DNA from: Anaerolineaceae bacterium
Lineage (GTDB): Bacteria > Chloroflexota > Anaerolineae > Anaerolineales > Anaerolineaceae
Direction of reading: 5' to 3'
NCBI GenBank assembly: GCA_003448875.1
Contig: DLXG01000050.1
Location: 1 to 20,232 of the forward strand
Length of the DNA: 20,232 bases
The notes under the pieces were generated by a model, which did no database searches, had not been told where the DNA came from, and saw only the letters and a list, made by a program, of their open reading frames with translations. Shown here piece after piece: positions 15,963 to 20,232 of this stretch (positions within the stretch are counted from its first letter, which is position 1; each line of letters begins with the position of its first letter). The position numbers and the translations under genes are program-made.

Positions 15963-16709
15963 TCAGGATATTTGAGTGAGATTAGCGATTTGCTGTAACC
16001 GGTTGATGAAAGATGTTCGTTCCCGCAAAATGCCCTCGACAGCCCGCGCGGCAACCGCCGGCCACGAATTGACTCGAGGCTGCATCTCTTGAGAGAGGGA
16101 TGGTACTTTCTCGAAGGCATTTTGAAGCGTTTCTGTAGGGATATTGAATTGCCGGGAAAGTTCACTAAGGCGTTGCCATGTTTTAGTTGTATTGGGTGGT
16201 TCTTGCAGACATCCGCCGGTAATAAACCACCCAACCAGTTTTGAGTTCTCCATAATCGGGTGTATCCAATAACTCAGTCCGGTGTGGCAGGTGAGGTAAT
16301 TTTTTCCTTCTGCTGCCTGGTGGGCGAACTCCCGCCAGCACTCCAAGCAGGCTGCCCGGCCGCTGTCACTTTTCCAGAGTAGTTGGCAAAATTCGCAAGA
16401 ATTGCTGATTTCGGTGAGTGGATTGCCGTCCAAATCAAGGATGACAGCGCTTAGCCCGCTGACTTCTGCGAAGAGATCCTGTACCGGTTGAATACAATGC
16501 GCCGGAAATGTCGCGGTTAATTCCGCAGCTGTTTCTGTCTTGATGGAAGCGCCGTTGTTCAGTAATCGTTCAACATTACCGCGGGGGAAACGCCACTGTT
16601 GACCGATCTTGACCCCTTTCAATCGTCCATCCTGCAACATGCGGTAGATGGTGATTCGGTCAACTTTGAGAAGTTCTTGCACCTGTCGGGTAGTGAGTAA
16701 TTCTTCCAT
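15963..16709 (-). CDS. HTH plus PocR-domain regulator, first gene of the sulfur operon
   Basis: A 248-aa predicted cytoplasmic transcription factor. Residues 1-50, MEELLTTRQVQELLKVDRIT followed by IYRMLQDGRLKGVKIGQQWRF, are an excisionase/MerR-like winged helix (HTH_17). After a linker, about 75-230 form a PocR sensory domain, with an unusually Cys-rich core: CEFC, CLEC, then LTCHTGLSYWIHPI and GWFITGGC. Two CxxC pairs plus further Cys could bind a metal or cluster, or sense sulfide or polysulfide; this is inference. The ATG at 16709 was chosen because it begins directly before the HTH. An in-frame start at 16772 would include promoter DNA. There is no SD and a TATATC box ends 5 nt before, so the transcript may be leaderless. 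The SQR-like gene follows after 18 nt, implying autoregulation. Confidence 0.85.
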   Translation of the reverse strand: MEELLTTRQVQELLKVDRITIYRMLQDGRLKGVKIGQQWRFPRGNVERLLNNGASIKTETAAELTATFPAHCIQPVQDLFAEVSGLSAVILDLDGNPLTEISNSCEFCQLLWKSDSGRAACLECWREFAHQAAEGKNYLTCHTGLSYWIHPIMENSKLVGWFITGGCLQEPPNTTKTWQRLSELSRQFNIPTETLQNAFEKVPSLSQEMQPRVNSWPAVAARAVEGILRERTSFINRLQQIANLTQIS

Positions 16710-16714
16710 AGTTT

Positions 16715-16748
16715 GATATAAAAAGTTATAACAACCTGTAACAACCTT
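16715..16748 (-). promoter_or_regulatory. Promoter and 10-bp tandem repeat upstream of the PocR regulator
   Basis: On the minus strand TTGTTA (16739-16744), 18 nt and TATATC (16715-16720) form a moderate promoter. Two 10-bp tandem repeats, TAACAACCTG (16729-16738) and TAACAACCTT (16739-16748, plus-strand reading), cover the -35, one helical turn apart. They are a candidate operator for the downstream regulator. Confidence 0.5.
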
Positions 16749-16783
16749 ATCGTAGTTCTCTTGGTCGGGCACGTAAAGTGATA

Positions 16784-16803
16784 AATGTCATGACGAATGT
16801 CAT
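16784..16803. repeat. Short direct repeat AATGTCAT x2
   Basis: AATGTCAT occurs at 16784-16791 and 16796-16803, 12 bp apart, in the middle of the divergent intergenic region between the PocR regulator and the PPOX gene. It may be a regulatory site. No protein is assigned. Confidence 0.4.
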
Positions 16804-16825
16804 ATCGTTCTTTTCTTCACAATTT

Positions 16826-16839
16826 AACCTGTCTAACCT
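16826..16839. repeat. Second AACCT direct-repeat pair, near the PPOX promoter
   Basis: AACCT at 16826-16830 and 16835-16839 (9 bp apart) echoes the AACCT pair (16733-16737 and 16743-16747) in the tandem repeat at the regulator promoter. It lies 17 bp upstream of the PPOX -35, consistent with a shared binding protein. Confidence 0.4.
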
Positions 16840-16855
16840 TTTCTGCTCCTGTTGA

Positions 16856-16884
16856 TTGAAATGGACGGTTTCAGAATGTAATAT
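16856..16884 (+). promoter_or_regulatory. Promoter of the PPOX gene
   Basis: TTGAAA (16856-16861), 17 nt and TAATAT (16879-16884) form a sigma-70-like promoter with a predicted start near 16891 and a leader of about 27 nt carrying GGAG. Confidence 0.55.
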
Positions 16885-16917
16885 TGAATTGAAACAATTT
16901 TTGTTGGAGAACAGTCG

Positions 16918-17331
16918 ATGAGTAATCACCAAGTTGAATGGCTGGAAAACGGACAATTTATCAACCTGACCACTTTTCGTAAAAATGGTCAGGCTATTGC
17001 CACACCGGTATGGTTTGTCTGGCATGAGGAACGTTTGTATGTTTTTACACAGGAACAATCCGGCAAGGCCAAACGTATCCGTGCCAATGGCCGGGCATTA
17101 ATTGCCCCCAGTGATGTGCGCGGCAATCCATTAGGGGAGTTTATCTCCGCGCGCGGCAGAGTCTTGCGGGATGAAGAAAAAATCAAACAGGTTGATCGCC
17201 TGTTTGATAAGAAATATGGCATTCAGCGTAAGTTGATTGGTTTAATGTCCCGTTTTCGGGGCGACCGCTCGCCTGAACGCCCCTTCTTTTTGGAATTTGT
17301 TTTGAATCCTGAAAAAGAAAGTGTAGGATAG
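16918..17331 (+). CDS. PPOX-class (probably F420-dependent) split-barrel oxidoreductase
   Basis: A 137-aa split beta-barrel flavin/deazaflavin-binding protein of the PNPOx-like superfamily. The start FINLTTFRKNGQAIATPVWF with FVWHEERLYVFTQEQSGKAK, KRIRANGRALIAPSDVRGNP and EFISARGRVL follows the pattern of the Rv2061/F420-binding PPOX subfamily. There, Lys/Arg residues in the SGKAKRIR stretch contact the cofactor phosphate. Members reduce small molecules with F420H2; the substrate here is unknown. An FMN-dependent relative is the alternative. GGAG lies 8 nt before the ATG. It is divergent from the PocR-regulated sulfur operon and shares the intergenic repeats with it. It ends 3 nt from the convergent LapA-domain gene with no terminator between. 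Confidence 0.82.
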   Translation: MSNHQVEWLENGQFINLTTFRKNGQAIATPVWFVWHEERLYVFTQEQSGKAKRIRANGRALIAPSDVRGNPLGEFISARGRVLRDEEKIKQVDRLFDKKYGIQRKLIGLMSRFRGDRSPERPFFLEFVLNPEKESVG

Positions 17332-17334
17332 CCG

Positions 17335-17709
17335 TTAATTGGGTTGCTCGGGTGAGGTTGTCGAAGCCGGGATCGAATCGCTTGGTTTGGCGGGAGCGGA
17401 AACCTGCAAGGCTTGAAGCTGTTGTTCGGTACTGGCTAACTTCTCTTTCAACTCCTCGATCTCTTTTTCCAGAGAAGCGATTTTTTTGTTGCGGGCAGCT
17501 AACTGCCAGCGGGTTTTGATCGAACCGGGCAGGATGGTCAGTAAACCGATGATAACTCCCACAAACGCAGCCAGCAGCAAGACCAGAGCCAGGGATTGGT
17601 TAAATTGCCACACAAAAAAACTGACACTGACTGCAGCTGTGTTTTGCAGGGCAAAAATGACCGCAATCACCGCAATGATTAAGGCAAGGATTAGTAGTAA
17701 GGTGATCAT
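17335..17709 (-). CDS. LapA-domain (DUF1049) membrane protein
   Basis: A 124-aa inner-membrane protein. Two membrane helices lie at about 2-22 and 39-61, separated by a short loop with the LapA-type signature FALQNTAAVSVSFFVWQFN. A coiled-coil follows in KIASLEKEIEELKEKLASTE (about 75-105), then a Pro/Ser/Thr-rich tail. This is the usual layout of LapA/YrvD-like proteins; in E. coli LapA acts in LPS assembly with LapB, but in many bacteria lacking LPS the role is unknown. AGGAGG lies 8 nt before the ATG. It starts 27 nt after the DegV stop on the same strand and is probably co-transcribed. The coding region ends 3 nt from that of the convergent PPOX gene. Confidence 0.87.
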   Translation of the reverse strand: MITLLLILALIIAVIAVIFALQNTAAVSVSFFVWQFNQSLALVLLLAAFVGVIIGLLTILPGSIKTRWQLAARNKKIASLEKEIEELKEKLASTEQQLQALQVSAPAKPSDSIPASTTSPEQPN

Positions 17710-17736
17710 TGCCGAAGCCTCCTATGGGTTTCCAAA

Positions 17737-18594
17737 TTAATCTTCCTGACAGGCGAAAGCCATGCCGACCGCACCGGGGCCAATGTGAGCTCCGATGACC
17801 GGGCTGATGGTAGAAAACCAGGTCTTTTGAAGGCGGTCTCCCAAACGCTGGACGACAAGGTTGAGCAGCGCATCGGCTAATTCGGGAATGTCCGCATACA
17901 GGCTGGCCGCCATGATTCGGCTGCAATCTCCAACTCTTTTTTCCATTAACTCAACCATGCGCTGCATGGCGCGGCTCATGGTGCGGACTTTTTCGCAGGC
18001 TTCTATGACACCGTTGCGGGTTTCAAGGATAGGGTGAATTTTCAGCACTGAACCTACCAGCGCAGCCGCCCCGCCGATCCGACCACCCCGGTGCAAGAAT
18101 TCCAATGTGCCGGGAATAAAATAGGTATGGCTGGCATCCCGAATTTTTTGGGCAATTCGTTCACATTCGGCCAGAGTTGCACCCTGCGCAGCGGCTCGGG
18201 CGGCTTCCACAACCTGAAAAGCCATGGCTGCGGCACCGCTGAGCGAATCGAATACACGGATTTTTTCGGCGGCCAACTCGCGGGCAGCCTGAATGGCTGC
18301 CGTTACCGTCCCGGACACTTTACTGGAAATGTGGATACTGAGGATATCGTACCCTTTTTCCAACCAACGGCGGTAAACATTCAAAAAGGTTTGTAAAGGT
18401 ACCTGTGAGGTGCGCGGCATTTCAGAAGACTGGCTCAGGCGGCGGAAGAAATCTTCTGGTTTCAGGTCAATTCCATCCGCATAGGATTTTCCTTCCCACG
18501 TTAGATAGAGGGGAATGACTTCGATGGGTAGTGAGTCGGTTTGAAAGGGTGGTAAATAGGCGCTGCTATCGGTAATTACAATGACTTTTTTCAT
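17737..18594 (-). CDS. DegV family fatty-acid-binding protein
   Basis: A 285-aa cytoplasmic protein of the DegV (FakB-like) family, which bind a fatty acid or lipid; in Firmicutes FakB presents fatty acids to the kinase FakA. The family marks are IVITDSSAYLPP at the N-terminus, PRTSQVPL (the TSQP-like fatty-acid-carboxylate site), ILSIHISSKVSGTVTAA, LEFLHRGGRIGG and the C-terminal GAHIGPGAVGMAF. The length is typical. No FakA-like kinase is present in the window. The SD is weak (AAAGTG) and a good promoter is found 33 nt upstream. LapA follows in the same unit. It may be a carrier for exogenous fatty acids or for membrane lipid turnover; this is inference from the family. Confidence 0.93.
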   Translation of the reverse strand: MKKVIVITDSSAYLPPFQTDSLPIEVIPLYLTWEGKSYADGIDLKPEDFFRRLSQSSEMPRTSQVPLQTFLNVYRRWLEKGYDILSIHISSKVSGTVTAAIQAARELAAEKIRVFDSLSGAAAMAFQVVEAARAAAQGATLAECERIAQKIRDASHTYFIPGTLEFLHRGGRIGGAAALVGSVLKIHPILETRNGVIEACEKVRTMSRAMQRMVELMEKRVGDCSRIMAASLYADIPELADALLNLVVQRLGDRLQKTWFSTISPVIGAHIGPGAVGMAFACQED

Positions 18595-18627
18595 CGGATC
18601 ACTTTATGAAATTGAGAGGTTGAAAAA

Positions 18628-18656
18628 ATTGTAGCACGGCTCAGTGGATTATTCAA
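18628..18656 (-). promoter_or_regulatory. Promoter of the DegV-LapA unit
   Basis: On the minus strand TTGAAT (18651-18656), 17 nt and TACAAT (18628-18633) match 4/6 and 5/6. The predicted start near 18621 gives a leader of about 26 nt. Confidence 0.6.
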
Positions 18657-18694
18657 TTTGAAAAATTGATTAAGATTAATTTTTTCTTAAAACC

Positions 18695-18724
18695 TTGACA
18701 GGTGTGAAAACCCTGTGATACTAT
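18695..18724 (+). promoter_or_regulatory. Strong promoter of the structured leader
   Basis: A perfect -35 TTGACA (18695-18700), an 18-nt spacer and TACTAT (18719-18724), with a TGN extended -10 (TG at 18716-18717), form a strong promoter. Inside it is a 5-bp dyad ACAGG (18698-18702)/CCTGT (18712-18716) that could be an operator. The start is expected near 18731. Confidence 0.75.
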
Positions 18725-18761
18725 CAGCGAGTAAGTATTCTGTGGAAAGGATGCACACGAG

Positions 18762-18860
18762 ATGGTAGGAGTTTGCACTGATTATCCATTTAGCAGCCTG
18801 CTCGCCGCCACCGGTGGAGTTGGTTGTGTACCTTCTCGGAGTGCGCCTGTTGCCCGGTAA
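18762..18860 (+). CDS. Possible 32-codon upstream ORF in the leader
   Basis: The ATG at 18762 opens a 32-codon frame beginning MVGVCTDYPFSSLLAATGG and ending RSAPVAR. It is placed about 31 nt after the predicted start of transcription, and AAAGGA lies 10 nt upstream, a loose SD. It ends 23 nt before the first hairpin. It could be a leader peptide whose translation controls the downstream hairpins, or a short bioactive peptide. It could also be chance: the frame is short and no homologue comes to mind. A five-codon frame starting at 18751 overlaps its start. Confidence 0.35.
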   Translation: MVGVCTDYPFSSLLAATGGVGCVPSRSAPVAR

Positions 18861-18883
18861 TTCGAACGGACTCTAAATCGCCG

Positions 18884-18922
18884 ACAGCCACGGGAGCACG
18901 CCGATCCCGTGGCTGTTTGTTT
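18884..18922 (+). terminator. Hairpin A: 12-bp stem, weak terminator or attenuator arm
   Basis: ACAGCCACGGGA (18884-18895) pairs perfectly with TCCCGTGGCTGT (18905-18916) around a 9-nt loop, then TTGTTT follows. It may be a weak terminator. Its arms are nearly identical to those of hairpin B and can pair with them instead. Confidence 0.7.
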
Positions 18923-18942
18923 GATCGTATTCGGTTTATTAC

Positions 18943-18977
18943 AGCCGCGGGAAAAGAAAACCCCGTGGCTTTTTTTT
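18943..18977 (+). terminator. Hairpin B: intrinsic terminator in front of the resolvase-like gene
   Basis: AGCCGCGGG (18943-18951) pairs with CCCGTGGCT (18962-18970), with one G-U and a 10-nt A-rich loop, followed by eight T (18970-18977). It is a strong intrinsic terminator. The SD of the next gene begins only 14 nt later, the layout of transcription attenuation. Confidence 0.88.
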
Positions 18978-19002
18978 CGTAGTGTTATCCGGAGGTGTTG
19001 CC

Positions 19003-19584
19003 ATGTTGAATAAAAACGATCACTCCGAAGCTAAATTTTTGAAAGTAAGGTCTTCAATTGACGACAAACAAGGATATCAACCATCAATGGAGTCGACTGT
19101 GTTTGAAGTTTTTATGCGTACCGGCGCTTACCGTGTGGATTACTTGAATAATGAAAAGATAGGAGCACCTTCCTCACTGGCGATGTATGTTTCCGGTAAC
19201 TTGTCGGCTGGTCAGCCCTATAGCCGGAGTGCAAAACGCTGCTTACAGGGCGGTTTAATGCTGATTCGCCAGATGAATCAATTATCAAATCTGGTGGCGG
19301 TGTATGTGGATATTCCCCGAGCGGATGATCAAAAACGTCCGGCGCTGGAGCAATTGCTTCGTGATGGATCCTCGGGGGTGTTCCATCGTTTGCTGGTGGT
19401 TTGTGAACAACGGTTTGAGGATTCGATGCGGCTGATCCATGACTGGCAAATGCACTTCGAAGGATTATCCGCCTGTGAGATACTGATTGCCGACATGGAA
19501 AAGGTCTGGATGATTAAACGGTCGAAATCTTCTTGGAGAGAAATTGGCACGGTGGATTCGGAGACCGTTTGGAAAATAGAATGA
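19003..19584 (+). CDS. Divergent resolvase-like (serine recombinase N-domain-like) protein
   Basis: A 193-aa protein of uncertain family. I see a faint resolvase-fold pattern from about residue 59: LAMYVSGNLSAGQPYSRSAK, then VAVYVDIPRADDQKRPALEQ, then LLVVCEQRFEDS. It parallels the 'YARVS..Q', 'Y.D...RP.L..LL' and 'vv.k.DRl.R' blocks of serine recombinases, but the catalytic Arg of YxRVS is missing and no DNA-binding C-domain follows. It is therefore probably not an active recombinase. Residues 1-58 have no recognised match. GGAGGT lies 6 nt before the ATG at 19003; an in-frame GTG at 18982 lies upstream of that SD and is unlikely. The GNAT gene starts 18 nt after its stop, suggesting an operon controlled by the leader described above. 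Function unknown. Confidence 0.7.
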   Translation: MLNKNDHSEAKFLKVRSSIDDKQGYQPSMESTVFEVFMRTGAYRVDYLNNEKIGAPSSLAMYVSGNLSAGQPYSRSAKRCLQGGLMLIRQMNQLSNLVAVYVDIPRADDQKRPALEQLLRDGSSGVFHRLLVVCEQRFEDSMRLIHDWQMHFEGLSACEILIADMEKVWMIKRSKSSWREIGTVDSETVWKIE

Positions 19585-19602
19585 AAATTTTTGGAGGGCC
19601 TG

Positions 19603-20181
19603 ATGATGTTTAACACACAATTGTTTGAGTCTCAATCTTTGTTGCTCGATCCTTATGACCCGGAAAAAGATGCCAGCATTGAAGCCGGTTTTACCCGGCG
19701 TTGGGATTATGCCTGGGGTTGTCAACTCAGTAGTGAACCACACCCCCTTGCTTCCGTACAGGTCAAAAAGAAGCGGGAAGAACAGTTGAAGCGAGCTTCA
19801 GAAAGCCGCGATTCAGTCTTGTTTGCCATCCGCCTGCGTGATGAGGGGAGGTTGATTGGCGTTTTAGAATTCCCATGGGTGTCGTGGTCAAACCGGACAA
19901 CCTGGATGAAAGTATTAATCGGTGACGAATCTCATAAAGGACGGTATCTGGCTGAAGCAGCGAAAATGGGATTGCGGTATGCCTTTGAGGAACTGGACAT
20001 GGCATTGGTTGCCAGCAGTACCGGTGAATTTCAACCACAGGTCTTACACACCCTTTTAGATATCGGAATGCGGGTGTATGTACGCCAGCGCCAGATGGTT
20101 TACTACCATACCCGCTATTGGGATCGTCTCATCGTGGGAATGTTGCAGATGGACTGGAAAACAAACTTTTCGGAGGAATGA
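19603..20181 (+). CDS. RimJ/RimL-type GNAT N-acetyltransferase
   Basis: A 192-aa GNAT enzyme of the Acetyltransf_3 group, which includes ribosomal-protein acetyltransferases and antibiotic-modifying enzymes. The start FNTQLFESQSLLLDPYDPEK is the usual 'L.s..L.L.p.d..d' opening. WDYAWGCQLSSEP is the region before the active-site strand, and LIGVLEFPWVSWSNRTTWMK is the beta3-4 area. VLIGDESHKGRYLAEAAKMG carries the acetyl-CoA loop, in a variant form (SHKGRYLAEA for the usual R/Q-x-x-G-x-G/A). ATG at 19603 or 19606 is possible: GGAGG lies 5 or 8 nt upstream. The TTG at 19591 overlaps the SD. It is followed 4 nt later by another GNAT-like start, so the operon continues. Confidence 0.8.
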   Translation: MMFNTQLFESQSLLLDPYDPEKDASIEAGFTRRWDYAWGCQLSSEPHPLASVQVKKKREEQLKRASESRDSVLFAIRLRDEGRLIGVLEFPWVSWSNRTTWMKVLIGDESHKGRYLAEAAKMGLRYAFEELDMALVASSTGEFQPQVLHTLLDIGMRVYVRQRQMVYYHTRYWDRLIVGMLQMDWKTNFSEE

Positions 20182-20185
20182 AGTC

Positions 20186-20232
20186 ATGGATACAGACTTA
20201 TTAACCGGCGAACTTGTTCGGTTGGTGGCATT
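20186..20232 (+). CDS. N-terminal fragment of a GNAT-like gene
   Basis: The ATG at 20186 is preceded by GGAGG (20172-20176, 9 nt away) lying within the end of the previous gene. The first codons read MDTDLLTGELVRLVA, the typical opening strand of a RimL-like GNAT protein. Only 15 full codons fit before the window edge, so the family call is tentative. It would be the third gene of the run behind the leader. Confidence 0.6.
   Translation, partial: MDTDLLTGELVRLVA

Larger units (their letters stand above)
18595..19002. other. Gene-poor 408-bp region holding divergent promoters and a structured leader
   Basis: Apart from one possible 32-codon ORF (18762-18860), no coding sequence is supported here. 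The left part carries the divergent promoters for DegV (-) and the leader (+). Positions 18731-18883 are a leader segment. It contains CCACCGGTGG (18808-18817, self-complementary) and a 5-bp pair GCACT/AGTGC (18775-18779 with 18840-18844) enclosing it. Two hairpins (18884-18916, 18943-18977) follow. I recognise no known riboswitch consensus. Confidence 0.7.

Noticed and set aside
18868..18879. GGACTCTAAATC resembles the anticodon arm of a CUA (pyrrolysine/amber-suppressor) tRNA
   Set aside because: The flanking sequence does not form an acceptor stem, D arm or T arm, and the anticodon stem itself does not pair properly. The likeness is limited to 12 nt.
18731..18883. Known riboswitch, 6S RNA, SRP RNA or tmRNA
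   Set aside because: None of the conserved cores of these RNAs could be found by eye. A GGAAAGG near 18744 lacks the SRP tetraloop context.
18861..19014. Open frame running from the uORF stop through both hairpins into the next gene
   Set aside because: It would need readthrough of TAA, runs through a terminator in another frame than the downstream gene, and its translation looks like non-coding sequence.

Overview
The window looks like chromosomal DNA of an anaerobic, non-model bacterium, most probably a Chloroflexota member close to class Anaerolineae. This is inferred from gene content alone: an archaeal-type PEP carboxylase, an Agl23-like membrane glycosyltransferase fused to an NHL propeller, an F420-type PPOX protein, an SQR/DUF1641/DsrC-like/DsrE2 sulfur operon, and moderate GC. 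No rRNA, tRNA, CRISPR array, insertion sequence or prophage module was found.

Layout. Positions 1-149 (-) hold the N-terminus of a Clp ATPase. nagA (-, GlcNAc-6-P deacetylase) is divergent from a two-gene unit (+) of a GNAT acetyltransferase and a small holin-4-like membrane protein, which ends at a strong hairpin terminator. A very large membrane glycosyltransferase with a C-terminal NHL propeller (-) is divergent from a three-gene run (+): MFS transporter, Cys-based dual-specificity phosphatase and GNAT. That run collides tail to tail with a zinc-ribbon membrane protein (-), which lies behind a second MFS transporter (-). A GDSL/SGNH lipase-like protein (+) and archaeal-type PEP carboxylase (+) follow, closed by a bidirectional terminator.

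Positions 13092-16709 (-) form a compact sulfur operon in the order HTH-PocR regulator, sulfide:quinone oxidoreductase-like flavoprotein, DUF1641 protein, DsrC/TusE-like protein, DsrE2. The regulator is first in the operon, so it probably controls its own unit. Its divergent intergenic region, shared with the F420-type PPOX gene (+), carries two pairs of AACCT direct repeats, one near each promoter. DegV and LapA-domain genes (-) follow.

The last region (18595-20232, +) is the most unusual. A strong extended -10 promoter drives a leader of about 270 nt containing a possible 32-codon upstream ORF and two hairpins. Their arms are near-identical and can swap partners, and the second hairpin is a textbook terminator placed just before the Shine-Dalgarno of the first gene. 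This is a candidate transcription attenuator or riboswitch of no class I recognise. The genes behind it are a divergent resolvase-like protein, a RimL-type GNAT and the start of a second GNAT-like gene.

Several monocistronic or first genes (starts at 1578, 9201, 10761 and 16709) lack a Shine-Dalgarno and have a -10-like hexamer 5-9 nt before the start codon, which suggests leaderless transcripts alongside ordinary SD-led genes.
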